A program made the translations under genes and the position numbers. This document shows positions 56,334 through 64,000 of a DNA stretch of 64,000 nt, piece by piece. The stretch's first letter is position 1; every line of letters starts with the position of its first letter. The notes under the pieces were generated by a model. The model saw only the letters and a list, made by a program, of their open reading frames with translations. It searched no databases and was not told the DNA's origin. This stretch comes from Flavobacterium sp. GTDB taxonomy: Bacteria > Bacteroidota > Bacteroidia > Flavobacteriales > Flavobacteriaceae. The stretch spans positions 583,666-647,665 of the forward strand of contig NZ_JAGIAV010000001.1 of NCBI RefSeq assembly GCF_017744675.1. The letters run 5' to 3'.

Positions 56334-57098
56334 TTAGTTATTCAATTTAATAAAACCTCCATCAATTGGGTAATCAGAACCGGTGATGAAAGAAGATTCA
56401 TCGCTGCATAAAAATAAAGCCAAAGTTGCGATTTCATCTGGTTTTCCCATACGGCCGATTGGCTGTGATTGAGATAGTTTTTCGAAAATTTCTTCTTCTT
56501 TTCCTGGATAGTTTTTAGCAATAAATCCGTCTACGAAAGGCGTGTGAACTCTCGCAGGAGAAATAGAATTACATCTGATTTTATCGTGCAAATAATCTTT
56601 TGCAACAGACAAAGTCATTGCCATAACAGCACCTTTTGCAGTCGAATAAGCAAAACGATCAGGAATTCCGACCCAGCACGCGATTGATGCTAAGTTCAAA
56701 ATAACGCCTCCGCCAGAGTTTCTTAAAGCTGGAATCGAAGCATGAAGACAGTTGTAAACTCCCTTTACGTTTACATTCATGATTTTGTCAAAATCAGATT
56801 CAGAAGTAGTGTCTACTTTTCCAACGTGAGCAATTCCCGCATTGTTTACCAAAATATTGATATTTCCGATTTTATCGAAAGCAGATTTTACCTGTTCGTG
56901 GTTTGAAACGTCGCAAGCATGAGCAAAAACAGTTCCTCCGTTTGATTTGATTTCTTCCACCGTTTCTTTTGCGCTTTCTTCTGTTAATTCTAAAATATGA
57001 ACTTCAGCTCCTTGTTTAGCAAATAAAACAGAAATCGCTCTTCCAATTCCGCTTCCGCCTCCTGTGATAATTGCTTTTTTATTTTGTAATGAAAACAT
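56334..57098 (-). CDS. SDR dehydrogenase (2-keto-3-deoxy-L-fuconate dehydrogenase-like)
   Basis: A 254-residue short-chain dehydrogenase: TGGGSGIG (12-19), NNAG (85-88), catalytic S138, Y151 and K155 (LASIACWVG...YSTAK). Between an acid dehydratase and a FAH hydrolase, the fitting reaction is oxidation of 2-keto-3-deoxy-L-fuconate to the 2,4-diketo acid with NAD. It starts 37 bases after the dehydratase gene. Distinct from the second SDR at 59968, which lacks the lysine. Confidence 0.88.
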   Translation of the reverse strand: MFSLQNKKAIITGGGSGIGRAISVLFAKQGAEVHILELTEESAKETVEEIKSNGGTVFAHACDVSNHEQVKSAFDKIGNINILVNNAGIAHVGKVDTTSESDFDKIMNVNVKGVYNCLHASIPALRNSGGGVILNLASIACWVGIPDRFAYSTAKGAVMAMTLSVAKDYLHDKIRCNSISPARVHTPFVDGFIAKNYPGKEEEIFEKLSQSQPIGRMGKPDEIATLALFLCSDESSFITGSDYPIDGGFIKLNN

Positions 57099-57135
57099 AC
57101 TTATATGTGTTTAATGATTTATTTTAAAATTTAGA

Positions 57136-58791
57136 TTATAAAGATACTCCGCGTTTCCACGGAATAAAATCGTCTTGGTTTAATTGGACTGCTTTCGGAA
57201 TAATATCTCCGCTTGCCGCTTTGATGCAATATTCTAAAATTTCTTCGCCCATTTCTTCAATAGATTTTTCACCGCTAATGATTGGTCCGCAGTCAATATC
57301 GATAATATCTTTCATTCTAGTCGCCAAAACAGAGTTTGTAGCGACTTTAATTACAGGACAAACCGGATTTCCAGTTGGAGTTCCCAAACCTGTTGTAAAT
57401 AAAATTAGAGTTGCCCCAGAAGCTGCTTTTCCTGTTGTTGCTTCCACATCATTTCCTGGCGTGCATACCAAACTTAAACCTGGTTTTGTAACCAATTCGG
57501 TATAATCCAAAACATCCACGACAGGAGAAGTTCCTCCTTTTTTGGCCGCTCCCGCGCTTTTTATAGCATCGGTAATTAAACCGTCTTTGATGTTGCCAGG
57601 AGACGGATTCATATGGAAACCTGAGCCTACTTTATGAGCCAGTTCGTCGTAAGATTCCATTAAATGGATGAATTTTTTAGCGTTATCTTCTGTAATACAT
57701 CTGTCGATTAAGTTTTGTTCAGCACCACATAATTCTGGGAATTCAGCCAAAAGAATTTTTCCGCCTAAAGCAACCACTAAATCTGAAGTATAACCCACAG
57801 CAGGATTTGCAGAAACACCGCTAAAACCATCGCTTCCCCCACATTTTACGCCAATGCATAAATCGCTTAAAGGAGCATCCGTTCTTTCGTATTTGTTGAT
57901 TTCGATTAAACCTTCAAAAGTCTTTTTGATGGCGTTTGTAATCAGAACTTCTTCGCTTTCTGTTTGCTGTTGTTCAAAAATAAACAACGGTTTGTCAAAC
58001 TCTGGATTTTGTCTTTTTACATCATTTACAAAATCCTGAACTTGCAAATGCTGGCATCCTAAACTCAAAAGTGTGATTCCGCCAACGTTTGGGTGATTGG
58101 CGTAAGAAGCCAATAAAGCACTCAAAGTAGATGAATCTTGACGTGTTCCGCCGCAACCGCCTTGATGATTTAAGAATTTAATTCCGTCGACATTTTCAAA
58201 AACACGTTTGTTTTTCGGAGTCGGATTCAATTCAATATTAATATCGTTAATATCATTTCCGTTCAAATAACTTTCCAGCAATTCGTGCGTAAATTGATTG
58301 TATTTGTCTGTCACCGCATAACCCAATTGCTTGTGCAATGCTTCTTTGATGACATCAAGATTTCGGTTTTCACAAAAAACAGTCGGAATAAAAAGCCAGT
58401 AGTTTGCTGTTCCAACGCGTCCGTCTTTTCTTTTGTACCCTTTAAAAGTTCGGTTTGCAAACTTCGAAACATCTGGCGCATTCCATTCGTAAGAAGCGTT
58501 TCTGTAAGCGTAAGGATCTGCGGCGTGTTTTAAGTTTTCGGTTGTCATCAAACTTCCTTTTGCCACATCGTTTTGCACTTTTCCGACCAAAACGCCATAC
58601 ATATTCACTTCTTCGCCCTGCTTCATGTCCTGCATGTAGAATTTATGTTTGGCTTTGATAAGGTCTTGCAAAACGTAAGTTTCATTTTCAAAATGAATCG
58701 ATTCGCCTTTTTGAAGATCGGTTAAGGCAACCAATACATTATCATCTGGATGCAGTTTTACGACCAGTTTTTTTGTTGTATTCTCTAACAT
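57136..58791 (-). CDS. UxaA-family sugar-acid dehydratase (L-fuconate dehydratase-like)
   Basis: A 551-residue enzyme: an N-terminal SAF domain (about 1-100, VKLHPDDNVLVALTDLQKGE) followed by the altronate/galactarate dehydratase body with FLNHQGGCGGTRQDSS, LSLGCQHLQ and VKCGGSDGFSG. These cysteine-containing motifs belong to the metal-dependent UxaA family, which removes water from hexonates. In this operon the substrate is most likely L-fuconate. First gene of the - strand operon, divergent from the AraC regulator gene. Confidence 0.9.
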   Translation of the reverse strand: MLENTTKKLVVKLHPDDNVLVALTDLQKGESIHFENETYVLQDLIKAKHKFYMQDMKQGEEVNMYGVLVGKVQNDVAKGSLMTTENLKHAADPYAYRNASYEWNAPDVSKFANRTFKGYKRKDGRVGTANYWLFIPTVFCENRNLDVIKEALHKQLGYAVTDKYNQFTHELLESYLNGNDINDINIELNPTPKNKRVFENVDGIKFLNHQGGCGGTRQDSSTLSALLASYANHPNVGGITLLSLGCQHLQVQDFVNDVKRQNPEFDKPLFIFEQQQTESEEVLITNAIKKTFEGLIEINKYERTDAPLSDLCIGVKCGGSDGFSGVSANPAVGYTSDLVVALGGKILLAEFPELCGAEQNLIDRCITEDNAKKFIHLMESYDELAHKVGSGFHMNPSPGNIKDGLITDAIKSAGAAKKGGTSPVVDVLDYTELVTKPGLSLVCTPGNDVEATTGKAASGATLILFTTGLGTPTGNPVCPVIKVATNSVLATRMKDIIDIDCGPIISGEKSIEEMGEEILEYCIKAASGDIIPKAVQLNQDDFIPWKRGVSL

Positions 58792-58915
58792 TGTGCTGTT
58801 GTTTTTTCTTTTTTTTTTTGATGTTGCCGCCTCATTTTAAAAATCAAATTAACACTTTGATTTCTATAGAATTTGGGCAGTTAACGAAAAATAAAATTAG
58901 CTTTTTTATGCATTC

Positions 58916-58932
58916 AATATTAGTCTAATATT
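58916..58932. promoter_or_regulatory. Inverted repeat in the araC-type / dehydratase divergent gap
   Basis: AATATTAG (58916-58923) and CTAATATT (58925-58932) are perfect arms around one T, about 20 bases upstream of the AraC -7 box. It could be a regulator site. Confidence 0.45.
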
Positions 58933-58952
58933 ATCTGTGTATAATCTTTAAT

Positions 58953-58960
58953 TATCTTTG
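58953..58960 (+). promoter_or_regulatory. -7 element directly before the AraC-type gene (leaderless mRNA predicted)
   Basis: TATCTTTG fits TAnnTTTG and ends 4 bases before the ATG at 58965, the same spacing as at rbfA. No clear -33 TTTG. Confidence 0.5.
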
Positions 58961-58964
58961 CAGT

Positions 58965-59828
58965 ATGAAATTGGAACAAACTAAAATAACGTCTTATCTC
59001 AACACAAAAGTTTCGGTCCTGAATCGGATTGAACCATTTTTTCAGGCGCCTTTTCATTCGCATCCAGAACTGGAGTTGGTGTATGTGAAAGAGAGTTTTG
59101 GAAAACGAATTATCGGAAATTCGGTAATGCCTTTTGAGCCTGGAGATATGGTTTTTTTGGGTTCTGATATTCCGCATGTATGGTTGAATGATGAAAAATA
59201 TTATCAGGGAATTGAAGATTTAAAAGCCAATTCTATAGTCGTATATTTTCATAAAGACATTTTCGGACCAACTTTTTACGAATTAAAAGAAACCCAAAAA
59301 ATCAACGATCTCTTTTTTCAGGCAGGAAAAGGGATTTCGATTATTGGAAAAACGAATAAACAGATTGCTAAAAAACTGGAAAAATTAGTTTCTAAAAAAG
59401 ACTTCGAAGTAATTGTTGGACTTTTTGAAATTTTGTCTATTCTCTCTGATAGTCAGGATAAGATTTATATTAATGACGAAATTTATTCTCTGATGCAGAA
59501 AGATTCGAAAGTTGACCGACTTTCGGAGGTTTTTCAATATGTCAATAAAAATTACAAGAAGAATATTTCCTTGGAAGAAATTGCCGCTGTGGCAAATATG
59601 ACACGGACTTCTTTCTGCAGAATGTTTAGAGTAAAAACAAAAAAGAATTTTGTGGATTATCTGCATGAAATCAGGATTTCGAATGCTTGCAAATTGCTTT
59701 TGGAAACTGATAAAAGCATGTCTGAAATCGCTTATGCTTGTGGGTATAAAACGGCATCTAACTTTAATAAACTTTTCAAGAAGTGTAAAGGAATTACGCC
59801 TTCGGAGTTTAAAAATAGTGCTATATAA
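58965..59828 (+). CDS. AraC-family transcription regulator of the deoxysugar genes
   Basis: A 287-residue regulator. The N-terminal cupin (about 20-90) contains FHSHPELELVYVKES and FEPGDMVFLGSDIPHVW, expected to bind the sugar inducer. The C-terminal AraC domain has two helix-turn-helix units: NISLEEIAAVANMTRTSFCR and MSEIAYACGYKTASNFNKLF, ending GITPSEFKNS. It is divergent from the dehydratase gene, so it probably controls it and the surrounding fucose genes. Ligand is inferred from context. Confidence 0.93.
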   Translation: MKLEQTKITSYLNTKVSVLNRIEPFFQAPFHSHPELELVYVKESFGKRIIGNSVMPFEPGDMVFLGSDIPHVWLNDEKYYQGIEDLKANSIVVYFHKDIFGPTFYELKETQKINDLFFQAGKGISIIGKTNKQIAKKLEKLVSKKDFEVIVGLFEILSILSDSQDKIYINDEIYSLMQKDSKVDRLSEVFQYVNKNYKKNISLEEIAAVANMTRTSFCRMFRVKTKKNFVDYLHEIRISNACKLLLETDKSMSEIAYACGYKTASNFNKLFKKCKGITPSEFKNSAI

Positions 59829-59843
59829 TTTTGAAAAAAAATA

Positions 59844-59947
59844 GCCACGAATTCACGAATTAAAATGATTAAAATCCGTGAAATTTGCATCAAAAAGGAC
59901 TGTAAATTTCACAAATTACGATTTGTAAAAATTCGTGAATTCGTAGC
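59844..59947. repeat. ~105 bp CACGAATT element (copy 2)
   Basis: Ends GCCACGAATTCACGAATT and ATTCGTGAATTCGTAGC (one change). Reverse-complemented, it matches the copy at 56180-56284 along most of its length, including ACAAAT...GTGAAATTT and CATTTTAATTCGTG, so the two are inverted copies on both sides of the SDR/dehydratase/AraC block. Confidence 0.8.
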
Positions 59948-59967
59948 GAAAAAATTTGCAAAAAAAA

Positions 59968-60747
59968 TTAGATAGATCGATCTAAATGCGTGTAACCGCC
60001 ATCTACATAAATAATCTGTCCAGTAGTGTGGCTTGATTTTTCAGACAACAAGAAAACAACCATATTCGCAATTTCTTCTGCGGTTGTCATTCTGTTTTCT
60101 AACGGAATATTTTTGGTAATCGCGGCTAGTTTTTCTTCTTTATTTTCGAAAGTATTAATCCAGGTTTCGTAAAGAGGTGTATAACATTCTGCCACAATTA
60201 CGGCGTTTACACGAATGCGGTATTTTAATAATTCAACAGCCCATTCTCTGGTTAAGGCATTTCTTCCTCCGTTTGAAGCAGCGTACGCTGAGGTTCCACC
60301 TTGACCCGTTTCGGCAGTTTTAGAACCAATGTTTACAATTGCTCCTTTCGATTCTTTCAAATACGGAAGAGCATGCTGCGCCATTAAATAATAATGCACT
60401 AAATTTTTGTGAAGAGAAGCAGCAAAATCTTCATAATTTCCGTTTTCTAATCCAACGCCGTCATTAACTCCGGCATTGTTTACCAATCCGTCAATTCTGC
60501 CGAATTTGGCGATTACGGCTTCAACGGCTTTTTTGCAGTCTTCAGGTTTTGTTAGATCAGCAGCAACTTGATGTGCTTCTTTTCCTATGGCTTTTAATTC
60601 TTCTACGGCTTTGATGTTATCATTTTCGTTACGACCAACGATAAACGGAATTGCATTTTCTTCGGCTAGTACTTTTACAATTCCTAAACCAATTCCTTTT
60701 GCACCTCCCGTAACGATAATGATTTTTTGGGTTAATGATAACTGCAT
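59968..60747 (-). CDS. SDR dehydrogenase (L-fucose dehydrogenase-like), catalytic lysine replaced
   Basis: A 259-residue short-chain dehydrogenase with TGGAKGIG (13-20), NNAG (90-93) and S142. The active-site stretch reads SAYAASNGGRNAL: Y155 is present but the lysine four residues later is N159, confirmed in the DNA. The C-terminal VVAECYTPLYETW resembles, from memory, L-fucose dehydrogenases of this type. Oxidising L-fucose to the lactone would be the first step of the route. The altered lysine could mean a different proton relay or cofactor binding. Confidence 0.8.
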   Translation of the reverse strand: MQLSLTQKIIIVTGGAKGIGLGIVKVLAEENAIPFIVGRNENDNIKAVEELKAIGKEAHQVAADLTKPEDCKKAVEAVIAKFGRIDGLVNNAGVNDGVGLENGNYEDFAASLHKNLVHYYLMAQHALPYLKESKGAIVNIGSKTAETGQGGTSAYAASNGGRNALTREWAVELLKYRIRVNAVIVAECYTPLYETWINTFENKEEKLAAITKNIPLENRMTTAEEIANMVVFLLSEKSSHTTGQIIYVDGGYTHLDRSI

Positions 60748-60782
60748 GACTTTTATTTTAATTTAAATATTGTTTAATTTTT

Positions 60783-60925
60783 CTAACACATAGAATTATA
60801 GCTTTACTTTATCTATAAAGGCATTTCATTTTACTTCAATTCACATAGTTCTATGTGTTCAAATCTAGATTTGTTTTTTTTCTCTTTTCAGCTCATTTTA
60901 AAATCTATGGTTCTATGTGTTTAAT
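60783..60925. repeat. ACACATAG/CTATGTGT palindromic repeats
   Basis: AACACATAGAATTATAG (from 60784), CACATAG-TT-CTATGTG (60842-60857) and GGTTCTATGTGTTTAA (from about 60909) form a set of small inverted repeats. They occupy the first part of the 420-base gap 60748-61167. Confidence 0.65.
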
Positions 60926-60932
60926 TTTTTTT

Positions 60933-61074
60933 GCCACAGATTTAAAGGATTAGAAGGATTTATGAATTAGATTGTCACCCTGAGCGAAGTCGAAGGGCGC
61001 TCCAATTTGACGTGGGCTTCGACTTCGCTCAGCCTGACAAAAACGTAGATCATGAAATCATTTTAATCTGTGGC
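60933..61074. repeat. GCCACAGATT element with a nested GC-rich inverted repeat
   Basis: Outer ends GCCACAGATT (60933-60942) and AATCTGTGGC (61065-61074) are exact inverted copies. Inside, a 26-base arm beginning TGTCACCCTGAGCGAAG (60973-60998) opposes one beginning GGGCTTCGACTTCGCTC (61014-61039) with three mismatches. The inner part is far more GC-rich than its surroundings. Confidence 0.8.
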
Positions 61075-61105
61075 TACTTTTTTTTCAACGAATATACTTT
61101 AAAAA

Positions 61106-61142
61106 TTTACAGCTGTTGTTCATGACAAACAACAGCTGTAAA
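61106..61142. terminator. Strong terminator hairpin after the symporter gene
   Basis: TTTACAGCTGTTGTT (61106-61120) and AACAACAGCTGTAAA (61128-61142) make a perfect 15-bp stem with loop CATGACA. On the - strand it is followed by TTTTTA, so it ends the symporter transcript (stop at 61168) and separates it from the dehydrogenase gene. Confidence 0.85.
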
Positions 61143-61167
61143 AAGAGAGAATTGAACTGATAATTTA

Positions 61168-62853
61168 TTACCAGAACTTAACGTAAAGCGCAACAATAAT
61201 CAATAATGTAATTACGATTAAAACTGTTGTTTGCGGTTTAACTTTGAACATTCCAGGTTCTGTCTCGAATGCTTTAGGGTTTACTTTTGGTCCAGCGAAA
61301 CTTATTAGAATCATGGCAATCATTGTAAATAAGAACGATAATCCCATACAGATGTGGAAAGGAATTTCGAAAGCTCCTTTTCCGTTAGCATAAGCTGTAT
61401 ATAAAAGTGTGTCGTTTCCAAATAAAGCTGGAGCGTATTCGTTGAATAAAACTGATAATAAGAATCCTAAAATTACCCCAACGATTGCAGCTGTTCCAGT
61501 AGTTCTTTTCCAGAACATACCTAAGAAGAACATCGCAAAAACTCCAGGACTAATAAATCCAGTGTATTTTTGGATGTATGTAAATCCTCCAACACCACCA
61601 ATTCCTAAGATATCATTCCATGTAAATAGAACTGCTAAAAGCATGGCAACAAAAACGGCAATACGACCGATGTTTACTTGTTGTTTTTCACCAGCTTCTT
61701 TTTGGATGTATTTTTTATGAACGTCTAATGTATAGATTGTAGAGATACTGTTTACTTTTCCAGCAAGAGACGCAACAATTGCAGCAGTAAGTGCGGCAAC
61801 AGAAAGCCCTTTTAATCCAGTTGGAAGGAATGTCAATACAGCAGAATAAGCTCCATCTTTTCCTCCAACTAATTGTGGCAAGTGTCCGTTTGTGTATAAA
61901 ACATAAGCAGCAATACCAGGAAGCATTACGATTAATGGCATTAATAATTTTAACATACCAGCAAATAAAATTCCTGTGCGTGCAGTCTGCAAGTCTGCTC
62001 CAAGAGCTCTTTGTGTAATGTATTGGTTACATCCCCAATAGTTCAAGTTGATGATCCAGATACCAGCAGCGTAAGATAACAATCCAGGGAAGGTTAAATA
62101 TTTATCGATTTCCAACTGAGAAGAAGTTGCAGTTGGTTTTGGAATGATCATTTTGAAATGCTCAGGAGCTTCTTTCATTAAAACTTTGAAACCAGCAATT
62201 GCATTTTCGCCAACACCGAAATATTGTCCAACAGTTGTAAGAGCAATATAAGAAGTTACCAAACCTCCAATGATTAATACCGCAACTTGAATAACGTCTG
62301 TATAAGCCACAACCTTCATTCCTCCAAGAGAAATAAATAACGCAAAAACAGCTAATCCGATCATGATTACGTGAAGGTATTCTCCTCCTGCAAGACCGTT
62401 AATGGCAACAGCTCCTAAATATAAAATAGAAGTTAAGTTTACAAAAACATATAAAAACAGCCAGAAAACTGCCATGATAAGAGCAGTAGACTCATTGTAA
62501 CGTGTTTTTAAGAATTGTGGCATCGTGTAAATCTTATTTTTAAGATAAACAGGAATAAACCATACGGCAACAATAATAAGAGCAACGGCAGCAAGCCATT
62601 CGTAGGCAGCAACAGCGATTCCTAAGAAGAAACCTTCACCGCTCATTCCGATAAATTGTTCTGCAGAGATGTTAGAAGCAATAAGAGAAGCTCCAATTGC
62701 CCACCAAGTTAAATTTCCTTCAGCCAAAAAGTAAGCTTTGGCATCATGTTCGTCCTGTTTACGTTTGCGGTAAACAGTGTAGCCATAGACCGAGACTACG
62801 ATAAAATAAATAATAAAAACCGCATAGTCTGCGAAAGCGAGGTTTTGGTTCAT
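61168..62853 (-). CDS. Sodium/sugar symporter (SSS family, SGLT-like)
   Basis: A 561-residue membrane protein with about 14 helices of the solute:sodium symporter family. Family marks are ASLIASNISAEQFIGMSGEGF (about 56-76) and AALTAAIVASLAGKVNSISTIYTLD (about 356-380; the sodium-site helix). It likely takes up the sugar used by the surrounding enzymes (L-fucose or galactose, since galT is upstream). It has its own promoter and a long leader of about 130 bases. The sugar cannot be determined from sequence. Confidence 0.92.
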   Translation of the reverse strand: MNQNLAFADYAVFIIYFIVVSVYGYTVYRKRKQDEHDAKAYFLAEGNLTWWAIGASLIASNISAEQFIGMSGEGFFLGIAVAAYEWLAAVALIIVAVWFIPVYLKNKIYTMPQFLKTRYNESTALIMAVFWLFLYVFVNLTSILYLGAVAINGLAGGEYLHVIMIGLAVFALFISLGGMKVVAYTDVIQVAVLIIGGLVTSYIALTTVGQYFGVGENAIAGFKVLMKEAPEHFKMIIPKPTATSSQLEIDKYLTFPGLLSYAAGIWIINLNYWGCNQYITQRALGADLQTARTGILFAGMLKLLMPLIVMLPGIAAYVLYTNGHLPQLVGGKDGAYSAVLTFLPTGLKGLSVAALTAAIVASLAGKVNSISTIYTLDVHKKYIQKEAGEKQQVNIGRIAVFVAMLLAVLFTWNDILGIGGVGGFTYIQKYTGFISPGVFAMFFLGMFWKRTTGTAAIVGVILGFLLSVLFNEYAPALFGNDTLLYTAYANGKGAFEIPFHICMGLSFLFTMIAMILISFAGPKVNPKAFETEPGMFKVKPQTTVLIVITLLIIVALYVKFW

Positions 62854-62991
62854 TGTTAGTAGTATTTTAAATAATTATTATAGGGTTGTTTGTTTATGTG
62901 GTTTAAATCAGTTTTTGTGTTATTAAATCTTGTTAAAAATGCAAGATGTGTTTTATTTCTGTTATTTTTTTGCGAAAATAAAAGCAGAAGC

Positions 62992-63020
62992 CAAATGTAA
63001 AATAAAAATTTAGAAATCAA
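62992..63020 (-). promoter_or_regulatory. Promoter of the symporter gene
   Basis: On the - strand GTTG (63021-63018) and TACATTTG (62999-62992) are 18 bases apart. The -7 box is identical to that of the ammonia-lyase gene. The predicted leader to the ATG at 62853 is about 130 bases; the rest of the 252-base gap is AT-rich without other clear features. Confidence 0.5.
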
Positions 63021-63105
63021 CCATTATGAAATGTGTTTTTTACATTTATTGTTTGATTATTATGTTAAATTTTTATTTTTTGGCTTTACTGCCACATTTA
63101 GAACA

Positions 63106-64000
63106 CTACGCTTTTACAAGACTTTTGTAGTGTACATCTGAAAGCTGTCTTAAAATTTCAGCGCTTTTTTCAGGTGTAATATCACGTTGCGATTCGCCCA
63201 GCATTTCATATCCAACCATAAATTTCTTTACAGTTGCCGATCTTAACAACGGCGGATAGAAATGCATGTGGAAATGCCATTCTGGATGTAATAAGCCATC
63301 TGTTGGAGATTGGTGAATTCCTGAAGAATACGGAAATGAAGTGTTAAATAAATTGTCATACTTCGTTGTAAGCTGCTTTAAGATTTTCGCGAAAGCGGTA
63401 CTTTCTTCAGCAGTAAAATCGGTGATTTTGTTTACGGCTCTTTTGCTTATAATCATGGTTTCGTATGGCCAGATTGCCCAAAACGGAACTAATGCCACAA
63501 AATGATCATTTTCGATTACGATGCGATCGCCCACTTTCAATTCAGCTTTAACATAATCTTCTAATAAGGTTCTCTCGTTTTTATCGAAATAAGATTTTAA
63601 GCTGTTTTGTGTTTTTTCAACCTGAGTTGGCAATGAAGACTGAGCCCAGATTTGACCGTGCGGGTGCGGGTTGCTGCAGCCCATAACGCTTCCTTTGTTT
63701 TCAAAAATCTGAACGTGGTTGATGAATTTAATATTTCCTAAATCGGTATATTCTTTCTGCCAAGTTTTAATGATGTTTTCGATATCTGCAATTTCCATTT
63801 CTGGCAAAGTCAGATCGTGTCTTGGTGAAAAGCAGACTACTCTCGAAATGCCTTGTTCTGGTTTTGCCTTAAAAAAAGTATGTTTAATATCCTCTTCAAA
63901 AATAATTTCGTCCTGCTTCATGGCTGCAAAATCATTTTCAAAAACAAAACTGTTTTCGTATTGTGGATTATTCATTCCGTTGGCACGAACATTTCCTGGA
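63106..64000 (-). CDS. galT: Galactose-1-phosphate uridylyltransferase (start beyond window)
   Basis: The C-terminal 298 residues of a usually about 350-residue enzyme of the Leloir pathway, which exchanges UMP between UDP-glucose and galactose-1-phosphate. The frame is open to the right edge and reads PGNVRANG, the N-terminal CPGNxRA-like motif, so the apparent ATG at 63975 is internal. The active-site histidines are in CSNPHPHGQIWA, and the zinc/iron-site region in HPEWHFHMHFYPP. The gene precedes the symporter on the - strand; galK probably lies beyond the window. Confidence 0.95.
   Translation of the reverse strand, partial: PGNVRANGMNNPQYENSFVFENDFAAMKQDEIIFEEDIKHTFFKAKPEQGISRVVCFSPRHDLTLPEMEIADIENIIKTWQKEYTDLGNIKFINHVQIFENKGSVMGCSNPHPHGQIWAQSSLPTQVEKTQNSLKSYFDKNERTLLEDYVKAELKVGDRIVIENDHFVALVPFWAIWPYETMIISKRAVNKITDFTAEESTAFAKILKQLTTKYDNLFNTSFPYSSGIHQSPTDGLLHPEWHFHMHFYPPLLRSATVKKFMVGYEMLGESQRDITPEKSAEILRQLSDVHYKSLVKA

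Noticed and set aside
60973..61039. Terminator of the 59968 gene or symporter
   Set aside because: It lies upstream of the 59968 dehydrogenase start and beyond the much better symporter terminator at 61106-61142; no T-run follows either arm.

Overview
The window reads as a chromosomal segment of a Flavobacterium-like member of the Bacteroidota. The DNA is AT-rich, promoters fit the Bacteroidota form (TTTG, about 19 bases, TAnnTTTG), and start codons rarely have a Shine-Dalgarno. A 33-kb locus combines dialkylresorcinol (DarA/DarB) genes with aryl-polyene genes, the hallmark of flexirubin-type yellow-orange pigments. The tyrosine ammonia-lyase looks, from memory, very close to the characterised Flavobacterium johnsoniae enzyme. 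No tRNA, rRNA, CRISPR array, transposase or phage gene was found.

Layout. (1) 1-6000, + strand: F-type ATP synthase operon (bactofilin-like tail, AtpZ/AtpI, a 4-TM protein, atpB-E-F-H-A-G), without beta (atpD) and epsilon (atpC). (2) 6000-6610: gene-free stretch with a 22-bp-arm hairpin and three tandem copies of an 86-87 bp unit. (3) 6611-17400: housekeeping and envelope genes (GNAT, flippase, dUTPase, nucleotidyltransferase, TPR protein, DUF4292 lipoprotein, EnvC-like protein, CBS protein on the - strand, RbfA, LolE-like permease, MATE exporter). (4) 17489-19338: a two-gene orphan cassette and dusB. (5) 19588-52817, nearly all - strand, plus 52919-54169 on +: the pigment cluster. (6) 54183-64000: a secreted protein, a non-phosphorylating L-fucose (or 6-deoxyhexose) catabolic set with AraC regulator and sodium/sugar symporter, and the start-truncated galT.

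Pigment logic (inference from families). Tyrosine ammonia-lyase makes 4-coumarate; a PaaK-like ligase activates it. Two acyl carrier proteins, ketosynthases with a cysteine-less partner, a FabG-like reductase and three hotdog dehydratase candidates extend it to an aryl polyene; a halogenase/monooxygenase-like flavoprotein may decorate the ring. DarB and DarA make the dialkylresorcinol. Several acyltransferase candidates (BtrH-like, C45 Ntn-hydrolase, HtrB-like, and a PlsC domain inside an MMPL exporter) could join or anchor the parts. An ABC exporter, the MMPL protein and a LolA-like carrier suggest delivery to the outer membrane.

The gaps carry several families of short palindromic repeats. 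The clearest is a ~105 bp element with ends GCCACGAATTCACGAATT, present twice in opposite orientation around the fucose genes and once as a disrupted composite beside darA. Smaller palindromes are nested inside other repeats. Other points: a perfect inverted repeat in the divergent promoter of the ammonia-lyase and the halogenase-like gene; a possible 61-codon gene on the opposite strand inside the pigment cluster; a dehydratase and a dehydrogenase each missing a catalytic residue; and -7 elements so close to the rbfA and araC start codons that leaderless mRNAs are predicted.
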